Shown: piece by piece, positions 11,773 through 24,177 of the stretch
How the letters are laid out: the number at the start of each line of letters is the position of its first letter
Numbering within the stretch: the stretch's first letter is position 1
Assembly (NCBI GenBank): GCA_001566295.1
Contig: KQ964249.1
Span: 2,046,001 to 2,110,000, forward strand
Length of the DNA: 64,000 bases
Origin: Microdochium bolleyi
Taxonomy: Eukaryota > Ascomycota > Sordariomycetes > Xylariales > Microdochiaceae
Direction: 5' to 3'
Notes under the pieces: model-generated
Database searches by the model: none
Seen by the model: the letters and a program-made list of their open reading frames with translations, nothing else
Told to the model about the DNA's origin: nothing
Program-made: the position numbers and the translations under genes

Positions 11773-14700
11773 ATGGATGCTGCTCACAGCACAAGTGATG
11801 AGATCATCAACAGCGATGAGCTAGATCGTGCGCAAGATGGCGAGGAAGGCGGCGATACCTCTGGCAAGAAGGCCGCCGTCAAGAAACGCACGAAGACCGG
11901 ATGTCTGAGTGAGTCCAACCCGCGGAGTGACCGGAGCCGACTTCACACTGACTTCCACTACAGCCTGCCGGCAGCGCCGAATCAAGTGTGATGAAAGTCG
12001 CCCGATTTGCAACAATTGCATCAAATCAAAACGGCAGTGTGAAGGCTACAACAAGCGCGTCAAATTCACAGAGCCGCTTGGCCCGTTCGTCGGTATGCCC
12101 ATGGGACCATTGCAGTATATTGGGCGCCCACCGCAGGTCATCCACAGGGATCAGCATTTTGCGGCAGCACAACAACGACTGGCAACGCAACCGCTCCTTG
12201 CACCTAAGCCTCCGCAAGACAATGCCTTCCATCCACTGGATGTGCAGCCTCATCTTCAAATGTACCATGGCGCCGGTGGAGCTTCGGTTTCTGGGCCAGC
12301 AGGTTACAACGGAGCTGGACCCGGGCTCCCTTATGCGCAGGATCCCACGGGCGTTCCAATCTTCATACCTGATACCATGAGGATGTATCCTCAAGATCAG
12401 AGCACAGATCCCACAGCTGGCGAGATTCACGCCCAGGCTCACCTCCAAGATACGTTACCCGAACAGACCTCACGCAGAACACCCGAAAACCCCGCCCAAC
12501 CCTTGGAATCACACGTTTCGCACAATGACTTCCTCGCGGGATACAAAGCAAGCCATGCTGGCTTTGAGCAGCCTCAAGAGTGGGACTTTGAAGACTACCG
12601 CCAGGACGAATCGATGGACGAATCTGATGATGAGGCGAGTGCTGCTGCCTCGATGATGCAGCTGCGCGGACCGAAAGCTGGATCGTTTGTGTCCTACATG
12701 CTCAAGAACCCGCACGATCCTCATGGCACCTTACCTCGTTATTTCATGGCGTCTCACACCAGCATGGCCACTTACGATCCAGAGCCATCGCAGTCTCCAC
12801 TGAACGATGAGCATATCCGTGCCATCTTCTCGCACTTCATCAGGGTAACAGGTCCAGCCATCTCTCTGTACGAGCGGCATAGCGTGGAACCGGGTAGTTT
12901 CACTGAGGGCCAGCAGTTGCCGCGATCACAACGCCACATTTGGTCTTGTAAGTCGTTTCCCATCACCCTTCAGACGAGTCGCTGATATGCCGTTCTAGCC
13001 ACTTTCCCCATCCTCTCCTTTAGGCATCCTGCATTGTTGCAAGCTATTCTTGCAATGGCAAGCCTGCAGATAGCTCGTCTTGAAAGAAACCAGCCCACAG
13101 CGTCGCTGAAGCACTATCACTTGGCGCTTCGCAGAATTGCGCGAAACGTCGGTCGTCCCGCAAGACGGGCTCAGCCTGCAAATCTGGCTGCAACCCTGCT
13201 ACTTGCGTACTGGGAGGTCTGGAACTCAGACCACGAAAAATGGTGCAAGCATCTTCTTGGAGCACGTTGGATCATGAAGGACATACCATTTTTGAGCATG
13301 TCAAAGTCCGTACTACAAAGACGACTACGAGAGCGACAGATGCGCGAGCAGATGCGTGCCCAGGCCCAGCTCAACGGCTACACCGATTTTGTCGATGACA
13401 GCGACCCAGTGTATCTACACCGAGATTGGGAACTAATAGATCATTCCCTCCTGAGTGTGATATCGGGGAGGCCGGTATCCTACGTCGACCAGGGATTCAC
13501 AGCTGAAGGCCAGGCATTCTTCACCCTACCAAAACAGCCAGTTACAGACAAGGACATTGAGACCTACGAGAACTTGAGCGATATGTATTGGTGGTACTGT
13601 AAGATGGACACCTACCAGAGCATTCTCGGAGGTCAGAAGCTGTTGTAAGTCCACGCAATCAACCAACGGATATAGTCACGACTACCACCACACTTGCGCT
13701 GACACATGACAGCATGGACTACGACAAATGGCTGGCTTGCCCTCCTCGTTCTCCTATTGGAAGACTTGATGCCCTGTAAGTGTGCAGACATAGCCTTCTC
13801 TGTAGGGCAACCGGCTGACTTGCTTCCAAGCTACGGGACTTACGATCATCTAATGCTGCTCCTTGCGCGCGTATCAAACTATAATGCCAACGATCAGGCA
13901 AGAAAGAAGGCAGCTCTGAGCAGGTCCGCACACGGGCCAAAAGCACCGCCACCGGGAACGTTCCCTGGTCTTGTCCCAACTTCAGGGAACGTACCGCTGC
14001 CTGCTGGGTTCAGCCCACAGCGCGAGGCCACGCCCGAAGTGGAAGAGCCGAGGACGGATGCAGATTTTGAAGCTCAGACAGCTGCAGCGCATGAAGAATG
14101 GGGACGGATCAGGCATGCGTTCGAGGTGTTCAAGAAGTATCTAGGCCCAGACTTCGCACCACTCGATGCGGACGTCTACCCACCACTGAGCACGCCCTTC
14201 GGCCCATCCCGCCACTACCGCACGTACTCTGTTGCGGGTATCTGGCTCAACTACTACATGGGCCTGATCATGCTCTACCGCGCACATCCGACAATGCCGC
14301 CCATCGCCATGATGGCGGCAGGTCTGCAGGCTCCCAACACTGCCATGTGGGCTATGGAGATTGGCCGGATCGCAATCGGACTCGAGGAGGACACCACGCA
14401 CACGACAGTCGTGAGTACGCTTTCAGCTGCTGGGCTCATCGAGTCTGCATTCCCGCTCTTCGTGGCGGCGGTTCAGGTATGTTACCACCTAGTATTTTCC
14501 TCCCGTATTGTCAGCTCAGTAACACAACATCCACAGTACCGGGAAGAACCCCAGAGGCACTGGCTCATCCGCCGCCTGCACGACATCTCGCGCCTCACGG
14601 GCTGGGAGTCAGCCCGGCAGATCGCCATGGGCTGCGAGACGGCGTGGATCCGGGCGTACGAGCTCAAGCGTGGACCCATGTACGTGCGCGAGCCGGACAT

Positions 14701-14869
14701 GGACTTGGTGAGTATCAGGGATCTGTCCGAGGTGCGCCGGCTGGATGCCCGGATCGACGAGATTAAGACCGAGACGGGCCGCATCACCAAGGAACAAACG
14801 CCGCACTACGCCATGGGCTTGTTGCTCGTCGAGAGGGACTTTGAGAAACTGGAGCTGCAGGACAACTAG
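11773..14869 (+). CDS. Zn(II)2Cys6 transcription factor with fungal-specific (Fungal_trans_2-like) regulatory domain
   Basis: Six exons: 11773-11908, 11964-12947, 12999-13644, 13713-13775, 13831-14476 and 14537-14869, giving 935 aa. All joins keep frame. The zinc cluster has Cys at 44, 47, 54, 61, 64 and 71 (CLTCRQRRIKC...ICNNC...C), and the first intron splits codon 46 inside it. An acidic start (residues 9-28) precedes it. A long Pro/Gln-rich linker follows. The regulatory domain carries HPALLQAILAMASLQIARL and continues to the C-terminus, as in factors with the Fungal_trans_2 fold. These proteins act in the nucleus as DNA-binding regulators, usually of metabolism. The target genes cannot be inferred, because the neighbours are housekeeping genes. 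The fifth intron (14477-14536) is 60 nt long with no stop, so its retention would keep frame. Confidence 0.88.
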
Positions 14870-15507
14870 AAGTTAAATGGCGGTGGATTGCCCGGTGGAG
14901 TTCTGGGATACACTTCTGTCTGTAGTTAGAAATCGTGTTTCTGCTCCCTCTTTGCCCTTCGCTGCCTGGATTGTGTACGTGAAAGGTCGACTGACTGAAG
15001 AAAAGATGGGATGTATTCAGGAGTAATTCTGAACGAGGGTTAGGTGACTCCATAAGATGTCTGACACGGACGATCACGAAGTGCATGCCGTGTCTCGTTT
15101 CCTTCCATTCGAGACCCAGCTGTACGTGAATGCCTGTACTTCGTGATCAACGGGCTGAGCTAGCTTTGTTAGACTTGCGCTACTACACAATAGACGGATC
15201 TTCGAATGTCTTGCTCTTTGACGACGATCTGCGATTGAAGTCACAAAATGCCAAGTACATGACTGCGTACACGAAATTGCGTCACGCAGAACCTGGATGC
15301 TGCGTGTTTCATCTTCATTGTCGCATGCTGCTTCATCGACCTCAGGCCTACTTTTGTGTAGACTAGCATTCGGCTCGCGCAGCTTTCTACATTACGCAAG
15401 CTGAGGTGGACGAACACTATCCATATCCTGGCAAACCATTTGCCTGACCACGGCTCGACCCTGGTCTGCCATGAGAGCTGCAGCTGGCTGGATGGTGATA
15501 GCCTCTT
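14870..15507. other. Convergent intergenic region, Zn2Cys6 factor / PUP2
   Basis: About 640 bp with the two 3' UTRs. One 78-codon ORF lies inside, without recognisable features. Nothing else is seen. Confidence 0.6.
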
Positions 15508-16476
15508 CTAGTTCGCCGGCAGTCTCTCCACGACGGCGGCCATCTCCTCGTCTGTGTATATTCTGAAGCCCTTCTCCTTTGTGACGCTGGCCAGTTGCAC
15601 ATTCTTGGAGTCCAGCTTCTCCTCCATGACCTGCTTCAGCGTCTTCAGGACTAGTGTCTCGGCATCTTCGATTGTGAGGGACTATGATGACCATTGCTGT
15701 CAGTTCTGAACTCAATTTTAGACATTCCTGGGGGTCGGGGCACTCGTCCAAAGACAAGACTAACCTTGTGGTACTCGTTTTGAAGCTCCGCCTGCGCGCC
15801 CTCACTGCCAGAGCCAATGGCCTTGGCATCATAGCGGTAGAATGTGCCGCTGGGCTCAGCGTGGTACAGCGAAGGGCCGTCCTCGTCATAGCCAGCAATC
15901 AACAGGGCCACGCCGAACGGCCTGCTCATGATGCTCTCCTCGCCGTCAGCGCTCTCGCCAAAGCGCAGGGCCAGGTCGCAGATGGCCTGGGTGCAGCTCT
16001 CGACGCGCAGGTCCTCGTTGTAGTTGAACGCGTGGCTCTGGCACTCGACCCGGGCGTGCTCGACCATGCTCCGAGCGTCGGCCTGCAGCCCGGACATGGC
16101 GCAGCCGATGTGCCGGTCGATCTCGACGATCTTCTCGACGGACGAGGTCTCGAGCAGGGTGGAGGTGACGCGCTTCTCGACGCCGAGGATCACACCCTCG
16201 GACGTGGCGACGCCGATGGCTGTGGAGCCGAGCTTGATCGCCTCGAGCGAGTATTCGACCTGGAAGAGACGGCCTTCGGGGGAGAAGGTGCTGCAGGGCG
16301 GAGGAGGTTACGGGTTAGTTGCGATATGCGATCGAACGGTGTAGGTCGTTGAGCATAAGGGTAATAGACGTACTTGATACCCCGATCTGGGTACCATATG
16401 TCAGTCAGCCAGTGCTCATCGAAGCCATCACCACGAACGACTTGGACGTACCATATTCCGACCTTGCCATAAACAT
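15508..16476 (-). CDS. PUP2: 20S proteasome subunit alpha-5
   Basis: Four exons: 16476-16452, 16386-16374, 16290-15765 and 15681-15508 (TAG), giving 245 aa, the usual alpha-5 length. The N-terminus assembles as MFMARSEYDRGINTFSPEG. It carries the proteasome alpha signature, followed by GRLFQVEYSLEAIKLGSTAIG. Core blocks VILGVEKRVTSTLLE, DRHIGCAMSGLQADAR and PFGVALLIAGYDEDGP follow, with the acidic alpha-5 C-terminal end. The second exon is only 13 nt long, but phase and the conserved residues on both sides require it. The product is a structural subunit of the outer ring of the 20S core. The gene is divergent from SPC97 across 669 bp. Confidence 0.96.
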
Positions 16477-17145
16477 CTTGGCGGCTAGGGAGGCAGAACC
16501 TCGGTCTGATACTGGTGGAGGAGGACTGGCAGGTCAAGATCGAAAAGACTCCCTGTGAGTGGGTGACGGGCGATCCGGTCGAAGGAGAAACGAAGTCGTG
16601 AGGGTTGTTTGGCTGGAAGTGTTGCTGCTTGATGATGCGGTGGGGTGGAAGCTGTGGCCCTGGTCAAGAGCTCTAGCAGCGACAGGCTGCACTGGTTGAC
16701 GAACGCCTCGAGCTGACGCAGGCGGTTACTTGTGGGGACCAAACAGATACATCGAGGTGGGCTGTGGACGACCCCAACACGAGTGTACCATAGGCCACTA
16801 GTCCAAGTATATCCGACCCACTATGGTTCAGTCGGTTGTGCCTGAGCTCCTAGGCGCTGATTGGGACTCTCCAGGGCTAGCTTGCCGCATTGAACCCCGC
16901 GCTCAGTGATGGGGAGCTCTCCAGACGCGTCTGACGCGAAGCTTTAATTGACATCTTTGCACGGTTTGTGTTTAGGAAGCATTCAGAACCTCGAATAGGA
17001 TGCCCTCCCACGACTACTGCCCTTCCGAAACCGGCCGAGGACATACAACGAGCCTATAAACCTTGCACGCCTCCAGGAGCGCAGAACGAACTATCTGCGA
17101 GCCACGATATCACTCGTGAACCTTCCATGTTCGCTCGTCGCAAAC
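16477..17145. promoter_or_regulatory. Divergent promoter interval PUP2 / SPC97
   Basis: A 669-bp shared upstream region. I did not see a recognisable TATA box or a clear proteasome-associated element. An upstream ATG at 17127 starts a 16-codon frame that overlaps the SPC97 start. Confidence 0.45.
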
Positions 17146-20032
17146 ATGTCTTCCAGGCCATTACAGCACCCGGATAGACGCACGAACGCCAGCGCAAGCA
17201 CAGAAGGCTCCGCACAGCCTCGATCGCAACAGCAGCCATCGGTGGCTGGCCGAGCGACTTCCCGGAGCGAAAGGAGAGTACCCTCGCCTAGGGAACCTTA
17301 TACGAATCCTGCCCACAAGAGGTCTGCGTCTGGCAACCCGCGCCCTGCGAGCCGCAGCACCGAGGAGCGGAGGATGGAGCGTGTGACGGTCACGACGAGG
17401 GATAGGCTCATCAGCCGCACAAGGAGTCCAGACCGAAGGCCAAACGATACTGCCTCCCCAGCCGAACGATGGAGGTCTAGAGATCCTCCAAGGCAACGAG
17501 CCACTGATGCCAAATCGCGAGAACCCAAAGTCGAGAAACCATCTGGTTCGTCGAGAAACTTGTACGGACGTGTGTGATTGTCATTATGCTGACCTTGACT
17601 AGAACCATGGGAGCCGATAGCGAAACTTGAGCCGCACACAACGGCGCCACTGGCCGTTCGTGTGTCTTTACCTCCGTTGGCTAAAACCGCGCCCGCAACG
17701 CTACAGCCGAGACCCCTAGAGAATCTCTCTTTAGAGGAGCAGGAAGCCGCCATCATTGATGATATACTGTTTGTCTTCATGGGCTATGAAGGACAGTATA
17801 TCCGCTACTCGGCCTACAAGCCAGAAGAAGAGCGAGACAGGCTGACAGGACCCGACTTCCATGTCACATCGGGCCTGGACCCCAGCCTCCTCGACTTGAT
17901 ACAGCCTATGCTCAAGATGGCATCCCACTATTCGGCACTTGAAGTGTTTGTTGACGTGCAGAGCCGGGAAGAGTTCGGTACTGTCAACCACGCTCTGTGT
18001 GCCTCGATAAGAAGACACCTCCAGGACTATTTGGTCATGGTTGCCCAGTTGGAGACACAGTTCCTTACGAACGAGTCTTTCACTCTCCACCTGCTGCACG
18101 TTCACACGCTACCAACGACTCAGATGATGCTCCAGCTCTACACACTCGCCCACGAGTTTCTCAAGCGGAATGCGCTTCTCGATGACGAGTCATCCGATGA
18201 CTCAGATCCGGATGACATCGACAATATTTTGGAGAATCTCAGGAGAGGTGGTGACCTCAACCCGGGCCATGTGCCCGGTAAGAAAATTTGCCGTGGAGGC
18301 ATCGTTATTGGGCTCGTCACGAAGCGACTAGAGACCATGTCTGGCGACCCATCGGCCAAGGCGCTCCTCACCTCCCTACTGCGAGATGCCAGTCGTCCTT
18401 ATATGGCCATGTTGAATGAGTGGCTCCACCATGGCGGTATTACAGATCCTCACGCCGAGTTCCTCATCAAAGAGCAAAAGACCATTCGTCGAGATAGGCT
18501 CGAGCAAGACTATACGGACGACTACTGGGAGAGGAGGTATACCATCAGAGACAACGACATACCGCCCCAATTGCAGGGCGTCAAGGACAAGGTGCTCCTT
18601 GCCGGAAAGTATCTGAACGTGGTCCGCGAATGTGGCGGCGTGGATGTCAGTAAGGTCGCGCAAGACTTGCCCCAATCGTTTGACGACCCCAGGTTCCTAG
18701 ACAATGTCAACAATGCCTACGCGTACGCCAACGAGTCCCTCATGAAGCTGCTCCTGACCACCCACTCCTTGCCGGCAAGACTGCGCTCCCTGAAACATTA
18801 CTTCTTCCTCGATCCCTCCGACTATTTCACGCATTTCTTGGAGCTTGGCACGTCGGAACTGCACAAGCCGGTCAAGGCGCAAAATATTGTGAAGCTTCAA
18901 TCACTGCTCGATATCGTTCTCCGACATCCTGGTACGGTGGTCTCCATGGATCCCTTTAAGGAGGACGTCTACATCGAGATGAACGAAATCAGCTTGATCA
19001 AGATGCTCCAGCGAGTGGTGAGCATTACGGGCATTGAGCAAGGAGAAGCCCTCCAGCCGCTCAGGGACCAACCTTTGGAGCAGGACAAGAACGCAATCGG
19101 CTTCACCTCCCTGCAGCTCAACTACACTGTTCCCTTCCCTGTATCATTGGTCATCAGCCGGAAGACTGTGTGGAGATACCAGGCGATATTTCGCTACCTG
19201 CTATCTCTTAGGTACCTTGAGTCGCAGCTGTCATCGACGTGGCAGAAGCACAATAGCGACATCGTTTGGGTACACAAGTCGTCCGAAAGACGCGTGGAGA
19301 CCTGGAAAAGAAGAGTGTGGACGTTGAGGGCTCGTATGATTGTATTTGTCCAGCAACTACTCTACTTCTGCACTCTGGAAGTACTGGAGCCCAACTGGCA
19401 GGCTCTCATGGCACGACTTAAGGCGAAAGACGGGACCATCGACGGATCGGGCAAGCCTGACCGTACCGTGGATGAACTGATGCAGGACCACGTGGATTTC
19501 CTCGATACATGCTTGAAGGGCTGTATGCTTACCAACGGAAAGCTGATCAGGGTAAGTCACCGCCGTCTTGCCAGGAAATGCTCAAAAATGCTCTTTGCCC
19601 ACTAACTCGCCCCTCTAGATTCACTCTAAACTCATGCAAACCTGCACGGCCTTCGCCATGTATGCGAACTGGCTGTCACGTGAACTTGTAAAGTCCGACC
19701 CCGACTTGGTCGGACCTTACAAGCCACCGAACATGACTGATAAGAGCTGGAAGAGCTTCCAGGCTGCTCAGAAAGACCATCATGGGTCTGAGAGTACCTC
19801 GGCCAACAACAGCCGGGTAAACGACGAGCAGGCCCGCATCGACAACCTATTTGAACTCATTGGAAAGTGGGAGACCAACTTCAGTAGGCACTTACAGATC
19901 CTGCTTGATGCTCTGAACCACTACGCCGCCACCGAAACGGTGGTCCTACTCAGCTTGTGCGCCCGTCTGGCCACAGCAAACCAAGGCACAGCGTATACTG
20001 GCCTCAAGAACGAAGAGGACTTGGGGGCATGA
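17146..20032 (+). CDS. SPC97: Gamma-tubulin complex component 2 (Spc97/GCP2)
   Basis: Three exons, 17146-17569, 17603-19551 and 19619-20032, give 928 aa. The first 140 residues are Arg/Ser-rich and disordered. The GCP N-terminal domain follows, beginning at LEEQEAAIIDDILFVFMGYEG, with the family features HEFLKRNALLDDE, CRGGIVIGLVTKRLE, YMAMLNEWLHHGGI and YDDYWERRY-like DDYWERRYTI. The GCP C-terminal domain includes AGKYLNVVRECGG, LKHYFFLDPSDYFTHFLELGTSEL and FPVSLVISRKTVWRYQAIFR. With Spc98/GCP3 and gamma-tubulin it forms the small complex that nucleates microtubules at the spindle pole body. The second intron (67 nt) is ordinary. The first is the only phase-compatible join found and is just 33 nt (GTGTGT...CTGAC...TAG), so this junction is less certain. 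Confidence 0.9.
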
Positions 20033-20766
20033 AGTGAAGCGCTTCGCAGCCTGCTCTTCTCGCTGCAAATGACTGTTTTCCCGACTTTATGTAAGCAAGC
20101 GACGCAGAGCTTGATGTGTGATGATACCTTGATAGACGTTCAAATCTGCAACTCAATATATCTCTCTGAGCATCTGACTCCAGAGTAGCCATCCGTGGAT
20201 CTATCGGTCAGGATCATCAGGTTACTAGCATCATCACTGTTACCTCGGTATCATGATGCATCATGACATGACCAGAAAGAGTAGCTAGGCGCGCACTAAA
20301 ATTCGAGGGTTAACTACGGTAATAATTACAGCGCGGACTCAATGCGCATGCAAACTGCGGCTGTCATTGATGGGGACTGTCCTGATTGGAGGGGTGTGGG
20401 CCGTGCCCCAAATTGCCGGCGCGGGCCATCGTCTATGATGTCGTTGCTGCTCTGCTACCTGGAGGGAGGCGATTAGATAAGTACTGCCGAGTGCTGTCGC
20501 CCGAGCACCTCCGTCGATTATCAAGCAACCCAGACGCCCCAGCGGAGCTACCTTGACCTCACTGAGGCCACGACGGGTCATCGCCACCCTCTCTCTCGCA
20601 TTTACACTCGCAATCTCGCTGCAAGCTTCCCGCGCCCTGCACCCAGGACCAGCTGCTCTCTTGGAGGGATCACGACCATCTCTCACGACCCACGAGCAGC
20701 ACGCTCAACCCCGAGTTTCCTCCTGCGAGACGACCCCACCGATAATCTGCGGTTCTTGATCCCGCC
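20033..20766. other. Intergenic region SPC97 to PIM1 (tandem)
   Basis: About 730 bp containing the SPC97 3' UTR and the PIM1 promoter/leader. This is one of only two same-strand gaps between protein genes in the window. The last 250 bp are C-rich with no ATG start before PIM1 in the ORF that covers it. Confidence 0.55.
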
Positions 20767-23700
20767 ATGCTGTGTCGACAGCATCTGTCAAGGCGCCTTG
20801 CCGTCTCGGGGAGGTTGCGGTCCGGCTCGCGCCTTCCCACAACGACACCTTCTCTCGTTCGCGCCTACTCGAGATCGCAGACCACCGGCCAAAAACAGGC
20901 GCTGGTCGCGTGCTCGGCGCATCAAACGTCCCTAGCGTTTCCTGTAACGTCCTCCGCGAACTTTTCGACGACCACTATGAGGGCAAAGGAAAAGGACAGA
21001 GACTCCGGCTTTTTCGATGGCCAGGTACAGCCTCTATCTGAGGAAGAGATCAAGGCCAACCTCGAGAAGAAGAAGAAAGAAGCAAGCGAGCCAACAACGA
21101 CGAACGCCGAGACCAAGAGCTCCACCTCTGATCCTTCCAACAACCAAGGGCAGGCCGAGGGCCCAGATGCCAAAGGCAGCAGTGCCGCGGGCGGCGCATC
21201 GTCGGGGTCGGGCTCGAGCAGCGACGGCTCGGGCGATGGGGGCCGCCGTGGCCGCAAGCCGAGCGGTGACAAGTCTCTCCAGAAGCCCGTGGTCCCTGAT
21301 GTCTACCCTCAGGTCATGGCAATCCCGATAGCGAAACGACCGCTGTTTCCTGGCTTCTACAAGGCTATCACGATCAAGGACCCTCAGGTCTCTGCTGCGA
21401 TCATGGAGATGATCAAGCGCGGTCAGCCTTATGTTGGAGCTTTCCTCTTCAAGGACGACAATGCCGACGAGGATGTCATCCGGAACGTCGATGACGTATA
21501 TGACACAGGTGTCTTCGCCCAGATTACCAGCGCTTTCCCCGTACACGGCGAGCAGAACAGTCTCACTGCTATCCTATACCCGCACAGGAGGATCAAGTTG
21601 TCCGAGCTGATCCCGCCCGGTCAACAGCAAGACGCCAAGAAAGCGGGGTCGACAGAGGAGCCGCCTGTTCCCGACCCGATTCCGTCAAAGGCTGAGGAGG
21701 ATGTGGCGCAGGAAAAGAAAGGCGACGTTGTTGCCAGCTTCGAAGAGAGCGCGGTTGCGACCAAGGGCGAGTCTGCACCTGTGGAGAAGTACGAGCCAAC
21801 ATCGTTCTTGCGCAAGTATAACGTTAGCCTTGTCAATGTGGAGAACCTGACCGAGGGGCCTTATGACCCCAAGAGCGGCATTATCCGGGCCGTCACGAAC
21901 GAGATTGTCAACGTGTTCAAAGAGGTTGCGACAATGAACAGCTTGTTCCGTGACCAGATCTCGACCTTTTCGATGAGCCAATCCACCGGCAATGTTACCT
22001 CGGAACCTGGCAAGCTCGCCGACTTTGCGGCGGCGGTCTCCGCGGGCGAGCCCGCAGAATTGCAAGAAGTCCTTTCGAGTTTGGATGTGGAGGACCGCAT
22101 GCAGAAAGCTCTAGTCGTCCTCAAGAAGGAACTGATGAACGCCCAGCTGCAGTCCAAGATCACCAAGGATGTCGAGCAGAAGATCACAAAGCGTCAACGC
22201 GAATACTGGCTGATGGAGCAGATGAAAGGCATCCGTCGCGAGCTCGGCATCGAGTCCGATGGAAAGGATAAGCTGGTGGAGAAATTCAAGGAGAAGGCCG
22301 ACAAACTAGCCATGCCCGATGCAGTCCGGAAGGTGTTCGACGACGAGATCAATAAGCTGGCTCACCTCGAGCCTGCTGCTTCCGAGTTCAACGTCACGAG
22401 AAACTACCTGGACTGGCTGACGATGATCCCGTGGGGCCAGCGTAGTGCCGAGAATTTTGGCATCCAGAATGCCATGAAGGTGCTCGACGAAGATCATTAC
22501 GGACTAAAGGATGTCAAGGATCGGATCCTTGAGTTTATTGCTGTTGGCAAGCTTCGTGGTACCGTAGAAGGCAAGATTCTCTGCTTCGTTGGACCTCCTG
22601 GTGTCGGAAAGACCAGTATCGGCAAGTCTATCGCTCGAGCGCTCAACCGCCAGTACTACAGATTCAGTGTAGGAGGCCTCACGGACGTTGCTGAGATCAA
22701 AGGCCACCGGCGAACATACGTTGGTGCTCTGCCAGGACGCGTCATTCAGGCACTCAAGAAGTGCCAGACCGAGAATCCTCTCATCCTGATTGACGAAGTG
22801 GACAAGATTGGTCGTGGCTACCAGGGCGATCCATCCTCTGCGCTTCTCGAGCTTCTAGACCCTGAACAAAACGGCTCCTTCCTCGACCACTACATGGACG
22901 TCCCAGTCGACTTGTCCAAGGTCCTCTTCGTATGCACGGCCAACATGACCGACACCATCCCACGCCCCCTGCTGGATCGTATGGAAGTCATTCGGCTATC
23001 TGGCTATGTCTCCGATGAAAAGAAAGCCATTGCCGACCGCTACTTGTCACCTGCTGCCAAGGAGCTTGCGGGTTTGAAGGACGCCAACGTGTCGCTGACC
23101 GATGATGCAATTGAGGAGCTCATCAAGTCCTACTGCCGCGAGTCAGGCGTGCGCAATCTCAAGAAGCAGATCGAGAAGGTCTACCGCAAGTCTGCGCTCA
23201 AAATTGTCCAGGATTTGGGTGAGGAGGTCCTGCCCGAGTCTGAGGCCCTCACTGAAGAGGGCAAGGCTGCCCTGGCCGAGTCTGAAAAAGTAGCAAAGGA
23301 GAGCGACAAGACAGAGACAGCTGCGACGGAGGCTACGGAGAAGGAGACCACTCCTGCACCCCGCGTGGCTCTGAAAGTGCCCGCGGACCTCGAGGTCGTC
23401 ATCAACAAGGAGAACCTCAAGGACTATGTTGGTTCTCCTGTGTTCACGTCAGATCGTCTTTATGATGTGACACCGCCTGGTGTTGCAATGGGCTTGGCAT
23501 GGACACAGCTTGGAGGATCTGCTATGTATATCGAGTCGATCTTGCAGTCGTCGTTGCGGCCAAGCAGCCGTGCTGGCCTCGATATCACTGGCAACCTCAA
23601 GACAGTGATGAAAGAGTCATCGAGCATTGCGTACTCCTTCGCCAAGGCCTTCATGACTAAGAACTTTGAGGACAACCACTACTTCGACAAGGCCAAGATC

Positions 23701-24177
23701 CACTTGCATGTACCCGAAGGTGCGGTACAAAAAGATGGCCCCTCTGCGGGCATCACCATGGCTACCTCTTTGTTGTCTCTCGCACTCGAAACCCCCGTCA
23801 ACCCTACTATTGCCATGACTGGCGAGTTGACGCTTACCGGCAAGGTGCTCAGAATTGGCGGTTTGCGTGAGAAGACGGTGGCTGCGAGAAGAGCCGGTTG
23901 CAAGATGATCATCTTCCCCGAGGACTGCATGTCGGACTGGCTCGAGTTGCCCGAGGTAGGCAATTGCTGAAGAATCTTTCCCGCAAAGTCATGTATGCTG
24001 ACATTTCTCGTGCAGAACATCAAAGAAGGCATCGAGGGTCGTCCTGCCAGTTGGTATCACGAGGTCTTTGACCTCGTGTTCCCCGAGCTGGACAAGGAGA
24101 AGGCCAATAAATGCAAGATCTGCGAGTGGAAGAAGGAGCATCCCTCTAAGTCCGACGGCGAAAAGGACGACGACTGA
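20767..24177 (+). CDS. PIM1: Mitochondrial Lon protease
   Basis: Two exons, 20767-23955 and 24016-24177, give 1116 aa. The Arg-rich N-terminus with early His/Arg/Ser residues looks like a matrix-targeting presequence. It is followed by an acidic Ser/Gly-rich linker. Next come the Lon substrate-binding domain (from VPDVYPQVMAIPIAKRPLFPG), the AAA+ module with Walker A GPPGVGKT (about 609-616) and Walker B LILIDEVDK, and the protease domain. The catalytic Ser is in KDGPSAGIT (about 993) and the Lys in TGKVLRIGG (about 1026). The protein degrades damaged matrix proteins and supports mtDNA maintenance. Two charged insertions are typical of fungal Pim1. The last exon adds a tail with a CKIC pair and an acidic end. 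The 60-nt intron sits just before this tail. Confidence 0.97.
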
